The notes beneath the pieces were generated by a model, which did no database searches, was not told the DNA's origin, and saw only the letters and a program-made list of their open reading frames with translations. From Naegleria lovaniensis (lineage: Eukaryota > Heterolobosea > Eutetramitea > Acrasida > Naegleriidae), in NCBI RefSeq assembly GCF_003324165.1, contig NW_025407824.1, positions 124,001 through 188,000 on the forward strand: a stretch of 64,000 nucleotides of DNA, read 5' to 3'. Below are positions 11,064 to 24,370 of this stretch, piece by piece (the first letter of the stretch is position 1; each line of letters opens with the position of its first letter). The translations under genes and the position numbers were made by a program.

Positions 11064-11741
11064 ATGTTCTGTGCAGATAGTTGCAGTAGCAAGGGACTTT
11101 CATCGTCATCCCCAAAACTCTATGGCAAAGTTTATTTTTATGCTAAAAAAAGCAGATCTGAATCGAACACGGAATCAGTGGGTAACACGAAACATGAGGA
11201 GATTCGAAAGATCTCTCTCCCACCTACTTATCAAGAGTTTTACAATCTTATCATGTTGAGTCTTGCTAAGGAAACCAATGACAGACAGCACCTTAGTGAC
11301 TCTCATTTGGCTTTGTCTTCGAGTAGTTTATCCTCGAAAAGTGGTTTAATCCTCAAATACCTAGGTCAAGATGAAAATTGGGTTTCTTTTTCATCTCAAG
11401 AAGAATACGACAATGCTTTGTCCATTTGCAAATGTTGTCAAAATCATTGTATTCGTATTCGAGTGTACTATAAGAAGAGCCTTTTCAAGTCATCGAGCTC
11501 TCGATCCAAGAAGTGTCTGGACTCTCATCAATGCATCCACAACCTAACGATTTGCTCTGACTTTGAAGAACTTCAACGACTGATGCGTGAACACGCTACT
11601 TCCAACTCCTCTAGCTCCTCATCTGCTCCTTCTGCTCCCTCCACCACCACCACCAATTCCTCCACTTCCTCCTCTAATTCTGATCAATTTTTTCAGTTTT
11701 GGTCAGCAAGCGGCTCTTCTTGTTTAGAAAGCAAAGCCTAA
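11064..11741 (+). CDS. PB1-domain protein
   Basis: Single exon, 225 aa, starting at the ATG at 11064. An N-terminal basic strand (KVYFYAKKSRS) and the segment IRKISLPPTYQEFYNLI begin a PB1-like ubiquitin fold. The fold is interrupted by a Ser-rich insertion and closed by ILKYLGQDENWVSFSSQEEY, where the acidic OPCA-type motif (D-E-N-W-V...S...E-E) is visible. The C-terminus is a Ser/Thr/Pro-rich low-complexity tail. PB1 domains pair head-to-tail in signalling and autophagy scaffolds; the partner is unknown. It is divergent from the Polo-like kinase gene. Confidence 0.6.
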   Translation: MFCADSCSSKGLSSSSPKLYGKVYFYAKKSRSESNTESVGNTKHEEIRKISLPPTYQEFYNLIMLSLAKETNDRQHLSDSHLALSSSSLSSKSGLILKYLGQDENWVSFSSQEEYDNALSICKCCQNHCIRIRVYYKKSLFKSSSSRSKKCLDSHQCIHNLTICSDFEELQRLMREHATSNSSSSSSAPSAPSTTTTNSSTSSSNSDQFFQFWSASGSSCLESKA

Positions 11742-11946
11742 TAAACAAGTTGTATATACTTGAGTTAAAAACGTTGAGGTTGTTTACTGGGAGTTACTCG
11801 TCACTTGTGCAAACTGAGAGTTTGTGGCGTCTCACACCTTTGATTTCGAACTCGATCAGCAGCCAATTGGGAGAATGTAGATTTTTTGAGAACTTCAGCG
11901 TGGTGATTATTTGAGCTTGTCTCGAAATATGTTTATTCACTTTCTC

Positions 11947-14420
11947 TTATAATTTGACCAACAAGACCACAACCAGCATCATGATGAGCACTTGCTTGAC
12001 CCATCCATGAACATACTTGTCAGAAACAGAATCATTCACAACATGTTGCTTCTCCTTTCTTCTCACAGCAATTCCTGACGACTGCACAACTCCTAGTGCT
12101 TGTTTGCCATTTGTGAAATTTTCATCGAGTTGCACCACTCCCGATTTTACAATTCTGAGAGAACCTCCAGTTCCATCCTTACTGAAACGAACTAGAACAC
12201 TTCTTCCATCGGCCAAACTCAAACATGCCACCATCATTCCATTCGAATCGGATTCTCTTGTCGCCACAACTACAGAACCATCCACAGACATGACATTAAG
12301 GAAATGAGTTGTGTTAGAAGTGGAGGCTTGACTAGAACCATCCACAATATCGACTCTCACTCCTGAATTAGCATCACTCTCAATGCTAGCCCAATCGAAA
12401 TTGTTTCTTGCTTGTGACCATGGAGACAAGGTTGTCATGGTCATTGAGCTTTTACCATTATTCACAGTGATCGAACTTCCAGAACTCGTTGGAGCACTCG
12501 CAAAATTCATCATATAGACACGTTTAGCATTAAAAGCAGTCGTTGTAACCACTCGATCCATAACCACAAAAGTACTTGGTTTGATGAAGAGGAATTCTCG
12601 TTCAACTTTTTTCACAGCAGGATGACCTCCATACGAAGGTGTGACTTTTGCCAACGCGTACGTATAGACCGAGCTGTCCGAGAGAGCACTCATTTGACAT
12701 GAAGTGTCAAGTCGTTGTGGGAGAGTTTGTCCTGCAACATCGATACGAATCATGTTATGGAAAGCTTCTCCTTGTTGAATTCCAGAATGAGTATTGATAT
12801 TTTCATCGATAGCGAGCCAACCCTTTTTGTAAAGCAAAAGACTTCCTTGATCACGATGAGCATGAGATTGTGTATAGGGTCCACACATGACTGAGATTTA
12901 TGTGATCCGTGATGCACATACAGAATTCAAATTTCCAAAATTCATAGGATCAGAATTGTGTGTGAATATTATTATTATCATTGTTATAATTCGTATAATA
13001 ATTATTGTTACAATTATGATCATAATTAAGGTAAACAAACACACTTGTTACTTACGTTGAGCATAGACAGCATCACTTTCCCAACTAGATCTAGTCGCTA
13101 GGATACCAGTAGAATCTCCTCTAAATGAGGTTGTTAACAATTGAGTATCATTCAATGGAGCTGCCACAACATGGTTAATATCAAACATGAAATCGGCATA
13201 GGTATTGAAACCACCCGTCATTTGTGGCACACTGGATTTGCTCAAAATTGTTTTAGCAACTCTTGCTAACGGTGAAGTTGGATACAAGGAACACAAGACG
13301 AGAATATAATGACGATGATAATCATAGAAAGCTGCTGTGGATTCACGAGCGTGGTCTCCAATGGGAGCCAAATAATCCAAAGTTGGAACCATTTGATGAA
13401 GAATCCATTGAAGAGAGTTATAGGTATGAGGCATGAGATTGGCAATATTCTCTCCTGTAGATCTTTGCCACCAATCGTACAAGGTGAAGAGTTCCTGCCA
13501 AATGTCAATTGATTTTTCCAAAAATTGAAATGGACACTCTTTCATGAAGTTGAAAACTCAAAAACACTTACCTTATGAGAAGTACCATATCCAGTTCCTT
13601 CCAAACTTCCACCACTAACCAATTCCTTATTAAAATAAGGAATCAACTCTTTACCCAATTTCACATTTCTAAATTGTTGAAGCCACATGTCAGCCAATGG
13701 ATTCTCTCCAAAAGTGGCCAATCCAACCATCATGGTAGCTCTAATGAATGAGTAGTAATAATTATTAGCAGGATCATTCACACTCCAACATGACCAAGGT
13801 TCCAAACGATTTCCCCATTTGGCAGTGGTACAATTCCAAACATTGGACACGGCTTGATTCACATACGCAACCCAACGAGAGCGTTGAGAAGATGAAGTTT
13901 GAGCTCGACACCAATCATAGACCATCATGACATTGCCAACATGAGTACCCACTTCTAAATAACTATCATAGGCAACGACTGGTTTTTCTCCATTGGCAAT
14001 CAATGCTTCTTCAGATTTCACAAATGCATCTGCATCATTGACAGCAAAGGTGCAATAAGAGGATTGACCAGTGACACGAGACATTAATGCAGCATGCCAA
14101 GCACGGAATTCATAAATTGTTCCTGTTTGACTTCCTCCTGTAGTGACTCCACTGTCGACAAAGGATTTGAATGCAGAAGCAGCTCGAGTTGGTTTTGACA
14201 TGTCAGCTCTCAATTTAGAGGCATAGACTGTATCACGAAAGATAATTCTTGGAGAACCTAATGGAGCGAGATTCCACACAGTTGCTGCATGAACAACAAG
14301 CATGTCTACAACAAGCCACACCATGGTTAACATCATGACCAAGAGAAGGCATTTGCTGGAAACAAAATTTTTACGACCACAACAATAATTGTGATCTTGG
14401 ACAGAAATATATTGACTCAT
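11947..14420 (-). CDS. Secreted or anchored heparinase II/III-like polysaccharide lyase
   Basis: Three exons on the minus strand: 14420-13572, 13494-13056 and 12890-11947. The introns are 77 and 165 nt, with GTAAGT donors and CAG acceptors, and all phases agree. The product is about 743 aa. I chose the ATG at 14420 because a strongly hydrophobic signal segment (CLLLVMMLTMVWLVVDMLVV, then HAA) follows about 22 residues later. An alpha-helical toroid-like domain comes next, then the family hallmark SHAHRDQGSLLLYKKGWLAI near the start of exon 3, and a beta-rich C-terminal half. The last 17 residues are hydrophobic (VLIMMLVVVLLVKL), suggesting a C-terminal anchor or GPI signal. The family cleaves uronate-containing polysaccharides such as heparan sulfate or alginate; the substrate here is not known. 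Confidence 0.7.
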
Positions 14421-15476
14421 GTGTAATGTCTCTAATTTTTTCAAGATGAAGAGTTGAAAGCGAGAGCTCTGTGAATATTTATACTCGATTTCAAATGCAA
14501 TTTTCAAAGATAGCATTTCACTTTTCATTAACAGGTCAAGTTCAAGAGATCCAAGATTAAAGTACCAAATGTCACTAAATGAGATCTCCTTGTGCCAGGA
14601 GTGACCTCTAGGAGTTGTTACCATGTAACTTGTTGACTTTTTTGAAAAAATGTTTTGAAAGATGTACAAGATCTTGAATTTTATAGATCTTTGTAAAGGG
14701 AATAATGGTAATGTTTTCAACTACTTGAACAAATTGGTTGTCTTACTGCTTGCACTTTTGTTATAAACACATGTATTAAGGAATGAACATTAGGTCGATA
14801 ACTGTAGATCACTTGTGTATGAACTCGACAGTTCCATGATCAAATGATCAAATGTAAAATGTCATACTCTAATTAGAAGTGGCTAACATAAACGACCCGG
14901 GATTTCTTTGAGAGAGACAACTTCATGATTGTCATTTTTAAATAATTGATGACAGCTCCCAACTCTCTCACATCTCAACTAGAAAAAACAAGGCAATGTT
15001 TATTCAAAGTTTCTTTCAAAACAAGCAAAGACCTACATGTATCCACCAAATGTCTGAAAAGAAGCTCCTCTTTCAGTGGTGTTGTTTCTTCTTCTTTTGA
15101 AATCAAGACGACTGTGAGAGAAGCTTTCTTTAAGGTGATGGTTGCCTCAATGACTTCTTTTCCAATGCTAGAGAATGAACAACAAGATTTCTGATTGTTC
15201 ACATTGTCATCGATGCTTCCTCATTCCATAATATTGTTGTTGTAATTAAAAGTGTGGAAAGCATTCGGAATTTCTTTTTGAAAAAAATGTTCAAAAATTG
15301 TTTCATCATCGTTTATGATTCGTTAAATTACTCGTAATTTCAATGGATCTCCTCCATCTAGCATTCACTTCTTTTGCAACATTATGGATTGAAACTATTT
15401 TAATTTCAACGATTACAGTTACAAATTTTATTGAAGAAGGCAACTTGGAGTTTCCGAATGTGGAAGGGTCTTTGAT
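14421..15476. other. Intergenic region with no supported gene
   Basis: About 1 kb between two minus-strand genes. A minus-strand open frame at about 14975-15200 reads like protein (ITLKKASLTVVLISKEEE), but it has no ATG and no recognisable family. It may be an exon relic. Nothing else convincing is visible. Confidence 0.35.
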
Positions 15477-17153
15477 TTAATTGTGGTGATTTTCAGTTAT
15501 TCCGGCACACTTTAAAACAGATCCATCTCTGACCAATTCAACAACCTTTTCAATCAATGGATGCATTACAACATCCTTCTCAATATACGGAACATGTTGT
15601 CGAACCAATTGTTTGACCTTCTCAACAATGGGAGAGGCATTTTGTCTTCTCAAATCCAATGCTTGACAAGCTGCCATCAATTCAATAGCAATCACTGTCT
15701 CAACATTTGCAATAACTTCCAAACATTTTCTACTCGCATATGGGCCCATCGAGACATGATCTTCTGATGATGCAGATGTGGAGATAGTATCAGAAGAACT
15801 TGGATGCACCAAAACCTTATTTTCACTTGTCAATGCTGCAGCAGTGTATTGTGGAATCATGAATCCACTGTTAAGACCTCCGTTCTCAATGAGGAAGAAT
15901 GGCAATCCACTCAATTTTCCATCTACCAATCGATTAATTCTTCTCTCACTGATATTTGCTAATTCATGAACTCCAATGGCAAGGAAGTCCATGGCTTTTG
16001 CAGGATACTCCCCATGAAAGTTTCCTCCACTGACAATATGTTTAATGTCTTCTGTGTCCGTGTGAAAAAGAGTGAAATTATCTTGTACATGATCGTTCAT
16101 ACTTGAGGTATAAGGGACAAGATTTGCAAGTTGAGGAATATCAGACCCTGTTCCCTCAATGAATACCATTGGATTATCAGTAACAGCATTCAACTCGGTA
16201 TCTATGAGCTTTTTACAAAACTCGATCGTATCATGCACAATTCCATGCACTTGTGGAATACATCTCAAAGAATAAGCATCTTGAACCTTTGGATGCCTGT
16301 TCAATGATTCAGTGATGGGAGAAACAACATATCCATTCTCAACTCCATGAAGCAAAACATTTCTCATCACTGAAGCAACATGCATTTGTCCTGAATGTCC
16401 ACGAGCTTGATGAATACGAGCATCCAAAGCATTGGGAGTTGCATTGAGCGATTCGAACGTGACACAAGCTACAAGGGTAGCAATTTGCATGAGACGTTCT
16501 GCTTTCACAATGGCTTGCGCACCGAGAGCACTAATGAACTGAGTACCATTAATTAATGCGAGACCTTCTTTTGCTTTCAAGTCAATGGGTGTGATCTTGT
16601 GTTCTTTCAATACCTTTTCTGCATGTTCAATCGTGCCATTCGTTGGATGATGCATGAGTCCTTCACCAAGAGCTCCCAAAGCAATATGAGAGAGAGGAGC
16701 CAAATCACCAGAAGCACCTACACTTCCCTTTTCATAAACAACAGGAAGACAATTCTTGTTGAGCATTTGGAGGAGTGTGTCGACAAGACATGGACGAACA
16801 CCAGTCTTTCCTGAGGCCAAAGTATTGATTCTATTTGCTAAAAGCATTCTCACGAGAGGTTTTTCTAACATGTTTCCAGTTCCACAACAATGTGATCTTA
16901 TCAAATTGTATTGCAATTCAGACAAGGAATCATGATTAATGACAACATTTTTAAATTCTCCAAATCCAGTGCTAATGCCATAGACAACTTCCTTTGTCTC
17001 AACAATACGTTCGACAATGTTGCGAGAAGTTTGCATTCTTTCTCTTGTTTGATCAGAGATTGTAACATGACAATTCAAAGAGTGACCGATAGTGTACAAT
17101 TGATGGGAGGTTAAATGAGAACCATCAAGCTCGATTGTGTGGAGATTGTCCAT
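15477..17153 (-). CDS. HAL: Histidine ammonia-lyase
   Basis: Single exon, 558 aa, full length for the family. The reaction is L-histidine to trans-urocanate plus ammonia, the first step of histidine breakdown. The MIO prosthetic group forms from Ala147-Ser148-Gly149 in GSVGASGDLAPLSHIALGAL. The active-site Tyr58 is in VYGISTGFGEF. Other family blocks are QYNLIRSHCCGTG, YSLRCIPQVHG, TDNPMVF, GGNFHGEYPA and DTISTSASSEDHVSMG. The last of these, with the Glu-Asp-His-Val segment, fits histidine rather than phenylalanine lyases. It is divergent from a histidyl-tRNA synthetase gene across 309 bp. Confidence 0.95.
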   Translation of the reverse strand: MDNLHTIELDGSHLTSHQLYTIGHSLNCHVTISDQTRERMQTSRNIVERIVETKEVVYGISTGFGEFKNVVINHDSLSELQYNLIRSHCCGTGNMLEKPLVRMLLANRINTLASGKTGVRPCLVDTLLQMLNKNCLPVVYEKGSVGASGDLAPLSHIALGALGEGLMHHPTNGTIEHAEKVLKEHKITPIDLKAKEGLALINGTQFISALGAQAIVKAERLMQIATLVACVTFESLNATPNALDARIHQARGHSGQMHVASVMRNVLLHGVENGYVVSPITESLNRHPKVQDAYSLRCIPQVHGIVHDTIEFCKKLIDTELNAVTDNPMVFIEGTGSDIPQLANLVPYTSSMNDHVQDNFTLFHTDTEDIKHIVSGGNFHGEYPAKAMDFLAIGVHELANISERRINRLVDGKLSGLPFFLIENGGLNSGFMIPQYTAAALTSENKVLVHPSSSDTISTSASSEDHVSMGPYASRKCLEVIANVETVIAIELMAACQALDLRRQNASPIVEKVKQLVRQHVPYIEKDVVMHPLIEKVVELVRDGSVLKCAGITENHHN

Positions 17154-17462
17154 GAGGATGATCAGGATTAGATTTCAAACAAGTATTGTTTTTTTGGTGA
17201 TTGAAATCATCCATGCAATGGCATCACGTTATTTAAACTGATTGCATCATCTTGAGTGAAAGTGCCAATTCGAATACATGATTTCAAATAGATCGAATTA
17301 CAATCACGTGTGTTTACAATACCAAGCAGTCCTTTCATTGGTTGCAAACGTGAAATCCATGTTTAGGTTATGCGTTATTCGAATGGATGTGAAACTCTAA
17401 CGCTTTAAAAAGCCCATCCTGCAATTTCGAAATTCTTATTAACACTCAAAAAAAACAAACAA
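17154..17462. promoter_or_regulatory. Bidirectional promoter, HAL / HisRS
   Basis: 309 bp between two divergent histidine genes. It holds two copies of the 8-bp palindrome ATTCGAAT (17268-17275 and 17377-17384), 115 and 79 bp from the two start codons. It also holds a CACGTG E-box at 17305-17310 and an inverted CCAAT box at 17337-17341. An A-rich leader directly precedes the HisRS ATG. The regulatory roles are inferred. Confidence 0.4.
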
Positions 17463-18908
17463 ATGTCAACACCAATCAAGTTAGATCCACCTACAGGAAC
17501 CAGAGATTTCTTCCCTCCTGATGCTCGAAAGAGAGACTACATTATCCAGAAATGGGATGAAGCTTGTCAAGTCTATGCTTATGAACCTTACGATTCCAGT
17601 GTCATTGAATCAACTCGATTGTGGACAGAGAAGGATCCAGAAATGATCAAGCAACAATATGCCTTTGAAACACCAGATGGTGAACAAGTTTCATTGAGAC
17701 CAGAAATGACTCCAACATTGGCACGTTTGATCATGTCCCAATTGAAAATTCTCAGAATGCCTTTGAAATGGTATTCCAAACCAGTGTGTTATCGTTATGA
17801 ACAAACTCAGAGAGGAAGAAAGAGAGAATTCTATCAATTGAACTGTGACGTTTGGGGATCAAAGGATATTCTCGTCGAGGCTGATATTTTCAGTATGATT
17901 GTGTACATGTTTAAATCCTTTGGATTGAATTCGAATCAAGTCACTTTGAAATTCAGTTCAAGAAAATTAATAGATGAGTTCTTGACACGAGAATTGAAAT
18001 TGAATTTGAGTGAGGATGAATTTTTAAAGACATGTTCAGTGATGGATCATGTGGACAAGTTGTCTATGGAGGATTTGTTGCAAAAATTGAACAAGGATGT
18101 TCCTTCCATCCCAGAAAGTATTGGTTTGGACATGATCAAGAAATTATCTTTTAGAAAGGGAATTTCACAACGTTTGTCACCACAAGAATCATTGAAACTG
18201 TTCAAAGAGGGACTTTCTAGTGATGAATTTAAATCATCCGAGGCCATCAAAGAAATTGAAACCTTATTGGAGTTGTGTGGCCCAAATGGTTTTGATATTT
18301 TGGAATGGTTAGATTTCGACACTGGAATTATTCGAGGTCTTTCATACTATACTGGAATTGTGTTTGAAGGATTTGCATGTTTTGGAGATGTTAAGAGAGC
18401 TATTTGTGGTATGTTTTAATAAGTTTATTTACCCATTGGAAATTCATTTCACACCATTTTTGGATTTCCATTATTTGATAATAACATTCTAGGAGGCGGA
18501 CGTTATGATGAAATTCTCTCTACTTACGGTTCCAATGAGAATGTACCAGCATGTGGATTTGGTATGGGCGATGTCGTGATTGGAGAAATTTTGGGTGACT
18601 TTGGACTATTACCTGATTTTTCAATGAATCCCGTGGATGATATTGTCATTCCATTCAATGAAAAGTATAGACATGTTGCAATTAAGGTCACACAAGTCCT
18701 CAGAGAAAAAGGAAGAAGAGTAGAAATGTATCTCAAAAAAGTGAAAAAACTCACTGTTGCTTTGGATTATGCAAACAAGTTGGGAGCCACTCGTGCCATC
18801 AATATTTTCCCTGATGAATGGGACAAGGAAAAGAAGGTTCAAATTAAGCTCCTTAGAGAGGAGAATGCCGAATCCAAAATTACTTTTGTAACCTTGGATG
18901 AATTGTAA
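17463..18908 (+). CDS. Histidyl-tRNA synthetase, organellar/bacterial-like type
   Basis: Two exons, 17463-18408 and 18493-18908, with an 84-nt intron (GTATGT...TCTAG) that splits a Gly codon; 453 aa. It charges tRNA-His with histidine. Class II motifs are clear: PPTGTRDFFP, motif 2 RYEQTQRGRKREFYQLNCDV, the HisA motif GLSYYTGIVFE, then GGGRYDE right after the splice junction, and an anticodon-binding domain over the last 100 residues. LRPEMTPTLARL and LKWYSKPVCYRYEQTQRGR look closer, from memory, to plant organellar HisRS than to animal cytosolic HisRS. No targeting peptide is evident, because the TGTRDF motif starts at residue 11. Confidence 0.93.
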
Positions 18909-19024
18909 ACAATAAAGGAGATTGTTGAGTGACATTAATTCCAAGTTGAGTATTTTCATTTATTTACAATTTTAGTTGAGAGAACTGTTGTCCTTCACAT
19001 TTGTGCCGTGTGTTGAAAATGTTG

Positions 19025-21026
<2,002 letters not shown>

Positions 21027-21039
21027 TCAATTCTTGTGT

Positions 21040-22157
21040 TCATTCTTCAATATGAGGAGAATACTGTTCCAAGAAGGGACCAATCCGTTCCATACTGAAT
21101 TGCCATAATTTCTCTCGTTCTTCCCGAAGAGCGAGAAGAGGATGATCGTCTTTGGGATCTTTTTGTTGTTGCATGAAAAAGAATTTTCCTGAACAGGTAA
21201 TGGATGGATCGAGAGCTAATCTCAACTCGTGATAGGCACCTTGTGAAATTGGAATTCCAGAAAAGGCATGAATGATCTTTCCAATTCCGTAACTGAGATA
21301 GGCGAGGAAAGGAGAGGTTTGTTTTTGATCTTCCTTTGCTCGTTCTAATAAATTGGTCATCATGACACCAGGATGAACATAATTCACAGATTGTAAATGT
21401 GGACATTGTTTTTCAATGATCCATTTGTCATGTAAATTTAAGCAATGCATGGAACAGAATAATTTGTTGTAGGCATATGGAGGAATGGTTCCTTTCGTTT
21501 TTTCATCAAAAATCATTTTCATCCAATCGAGTTGTTCCAAAGATTGGTATTTGTCACTAATCATTAATTGAACCACATTGGACGAGACCACAACAATTCT
21601 TCCATTCTCTCTTAATTGATTTCTTAGCAAGTGATTCATTAGAAAATGTCCAAGATAACACACAGAGAATGTTTTTGAAACACCTTGTGGATTTTTCACT
21701 GAAGAATTTTCATCCGTCACACTATTTCCAACCACTCCTGCATTATTCACAATCACATCGAGCTTGGAATTGACTCCAAAATGTTGTGGTAAAATTTCTT
21801 GACATAATTTCACACAACTCTTTGCAACCTTGTCCAAATCCATTAAATCCATCTCCATGCCAACACATTTTCCTTTCTTGATATTGTACTGTAATTGTTT
21901 AATCATATTTCCATAATCTTGTTCTTCGGATTCGATATCCAAAGCAACTTGTCGAGCACGTTCATCACTCGAACTCGTAATAATGACATGAACTCCGAGA
22001 GCCAACAATTGTTTGGTTAACTCACGACCCACTCATTGGTACCACCGGTCACGAGAGCAATTTTCTCATGTGGGGAAGAATTGTCTTGTTGTGAGAGGAG
22101 GATTCTCGTGATGATGGATTGAAAGTGTGGAGTCAAATCGAATGTCGTTGTTTTCAT
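21040..22157 (-). CDS. Short-chain dehydrogenase/reductase (frame break)
   Basis: About 372 aa when one base is added. The first 43 codons from the ATG at 22157 end in KIALVTGGTNE, the start of the Rossmann TGxxxGxG motif. The frame then breaks at a GGG run (22028-22030). One extra G gives TGGTNEWGRELTKQLLALG, and the domain continues. Later motifs are VNNAG (NAG strand), IVVVSSNV (catalytic Ser strand) and YAYNKLF (YxxxK). The long insert and C-terminal half resemble the retinol dehydrogenase/WWOX-like NADP SDR group. Its stop lies only 34 nt before the thioredoxin reductase ATG on the same strand. The substrate is unknown. The Gly-rich loop looks altered (N-E-W-G), so cofactor affinity cannot be judged until the sequence is corrected. 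Confidence 0.72.
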
Positions 22158-22319
22158 TTTTTGTTTTTGAGCAGATGAAACTCAATTGTTGTGAAATTTA
22201 CGTATTTTTATTATTGATATCTGTCTGACCAACTAAGCCGCAGTTGTTGAACGGAATTGCACAGCCATGCTTAACGTCCATAGAACTTGGAACCAAAAAA
22301 AATAGTGAGCTCAACGTTG

Positions 22320-23540
22320 ATGCAACAACAATTTCTTGTTTCTTCCAACACTCCAAGCTCATCTTTGCAAGAAGAACAATCAGAAAAGTCTAAACTCGTG
22401 TTTACGGCATTGAATGGACAAGTCTTGTTGGAATTGATTTCTACAAGCTGCTCCGGAGTTTCGCCGTTGCTTGCTGGTTATGAATGTGGACGTTATATAT
22501 GGGAGTACAAGATTCACGATCCTCTTCATAGGGATATTGATGCTAGTATTGAAATAGGCTCAAATATGAATTTGGATCGGGTTGCACCAATGGCAGTTGA
22601 AATTCATCGCGTTTCCATCACATTCAAACGAAATCATCAAGTCGTATTTTCATTTCATAGTAATAATTATGATGATTGTCCAGTCATGAAAATACCTTCG
22701 GGTCAATCACCTCAAAAGACAACGTGTCATCCAAACGTTGCTGTCCAAGAAATATTGAGATGGGTTGGCCTTGATCAATTTATGGTTTCGCCGATTGCAG
22801 CATGGAATTGTTTGATGACTTTTTTGAGAGTCTTGCAGTATTTCAGGTATGAAAAACTTGTAAAACGTGTATCAGATATTTCAGAGAGGCTTCAGAAAAA
22901 GTTAGGAATGAATTCGACATTGAAAAATGGATTGTATGAATGTAAATTTATTAAGAAAGGGACATCAATCAAAGATGTTTTGAAACACTGTGATTTAAAT
23001 TCGCTAAAAGTATTTAAATCATCGAGTATTCAATGTTTAAAGTCGAGGCCATTTAAATTGATATTCGAATATAACGGTCATAAATTGGAATACCGAGAGA
23101 AAATGAAAAATGAAAACAAGAATCGAGACAGTACTACATTTGATGAGAGAAAAAATATGAATTTCAATAATCAGCCATTTATTCACATTAGTGAGCTATT
23201 GTTCGATGAAGATGTTATATTTTCCTGTGAATTTCCTTCCAAAACAACGATGGCTGAATTTCCGTGTTATGTACCTGGAATGGTTGTGGTTACTGATAAT
23301 CGACATCCAGATGACGCTTGTGTCAATTTTGCACATACTATTTTAAAGTCAGCATTCGCACTCGAACAAGATGAAGAACATTGGATTGCTTTGATATCGA
23401 CTCAGGGATTTCATGCATTTGAATTGGTTTTTTCACGCTTTAGGAAACACAGATCCATCTTTTTCGATGCATGTTTTGCGAAGCTAGCGAAAGAAAAGCC
23501 CTCAGCACTGAGTGATATTGAAATCAAGTGTCAAAATTGA
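22320..23540 (+). CDS. Unrecognised protein, 406 aa
   Basis: Single-exon ORF from the first ATG (22320). I do not recognise the family. The sequence is normal in complexity, with beta-rich and helical segments. It has no TM helix or signal peptide, and a Lys/Asn-rich basic stretch lies in the middle. It is the first of three unrecognised ORFs in 22.3-25.1 kb, and is convergent with the next two. Confidence 0.5.
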   Translation: MQQQFLVSSNTPSSSLQEEQSEKSKLVFTALNGQVLLELISTSCSGVSPLLAGYECGRYIWEYKIHDPLHRDIDASIEIGSNMNLDRVAPMAVEIHRVSITFKRNHQVVFSFHSNNYDDCPVMKIPSGQSPQKTTCHPNVAVQEILRWVGLDQFMVSPIAAWNCLMTFLRVLQYFRYEKLVKRVSDISERLQKKLGMNSTLKNGLYECKFIKKGTSIKDVLKHCDLNSLKVFKSSSIQCLKSRPFKLIFEYNGHKLEYREKMKNENKNRDSTTFDERKNMNFNNQPFIHISELLFDEDVIFSCEFPSKTTMAEFPCYVPGMVVVTDNRHPDDACVNFAHTILKSAFALEQDEEHWIALISTQGFHAFELVFSRFRKHRSIFFDACFAKLAKEKPSALSDIEIKCQN

Positions 23541-23795
23541 ACAATAAGATGCATCATGCTGTGTCAGTTTGAAGCTCATTTCGGTTGAATTGGAACAACA
23601 CCATGCCATTCATTACGTCCTTTGCGTAATAGATTACACACTGCAACGTTACTTGTACATGATGGAAGGTTATGGGTAGGAAAAGCCGTAGACACATTGA
23701 TGACGGGCATAAATTACGGACAAAACTAAGCAATTTAGTAAGGACTCCCAAGCAAATGCAGTCGCATCTCTGTTGCCTATCGGATTCTTTACAAG

Positions 23796-24275
23796 TCATA
23801 TCTGTGCCAACATACGCTCTGCTTCTTGACATACTGTACATACACATTTCATAAAATCTGCCATGAGCGTTGGTTTTATCTTATACGACAATGCTGAGCA
23901 GAGTCTGGATAATTCACCCATCATGTCGTCCTTAATAGTAATAAGCATTCTGACTTTGTTCTTTTCAATTTCTTTACGTAATTGGTCGTCTTTTTCAATG
24001 ATTGATATAGATATTTGGAAGATTGCAATTATCCTATTTAAACATTGATACTTCTTAATAATGTTGTCAAGATAACTCTGAAAAAGTACTTTGAGCTCTT
24101 GAGTAAAGGGAAATAAATTGGTTTCATCTTGAGAATACATGGTAAAAATAATACAAAATATCTTGGACTGGATGATAAGAAAATACGGTGAATCCCCAAG
24201 CTGGATGTTTTCTCTCTTGGTCTTTTCAACGAATACAGATCTGTCTTCCTCAAGCACATATAAGCGTGGCAACAT
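23796..24275 (-). CDS. Unrecognised helical protein, 159 aa
   Basis: ATG-initiated ORF, largely helical (SYLDNIIKKYQCLNRIIAIF and so on), with a Cys-containing C-terminus (CVCTVC). An in-frame stop lies 9 nt before the ATG. It follows the 240-aa ORF on the same strand after a 95-nt gap. The two could be exons of one gene, but I could not find a consistent intron. Confidence 0.35.
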   Translation of the reverse strand: MLPRLYVLEEDRSVFVEKTKRENIQLGDSPYFLIIQSKIFCIIFTMYSQDETNLFPFTQELKVLFQSYLDNIIKKYQCLNRIIAIFQISISIIEKDDQLRKEIEKNKVRMLITIKDDMMGELSRLCSALSYKIKPTLMADFMKCVCTVCQEAERMLAQI

Positions 24276-24370
24276 CTCCCATCATGAAATACTATTCTCG
24301 TGTTCTAAGGATGCAAAAAAGTACCACACTTTCAGATGTAACGAACGATCTTCAATTTTATGCAGCGCGA

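Noticed and set aside
10870-11259. 129-aa plus-strand ORF upstream of and overlapping the PB1 gene
   Set aside because: Arg/Ser-rich shadow frame; the overlapping PB1 frame has a recognisable domain and an ATG.
13048-13571. Frame changes in the heparinase-like gene read as frameshifts
   Set aside because: Clean GTAAGT...CAG introns with matching phases explain them.
14975-15202. Minus-strand 75-aa open frame between the heparinase-like and HAL genes
   Set aside because: Protein-like composition but no ATG, an upstream in-frame stop and no recognisable family; possibly a relic.
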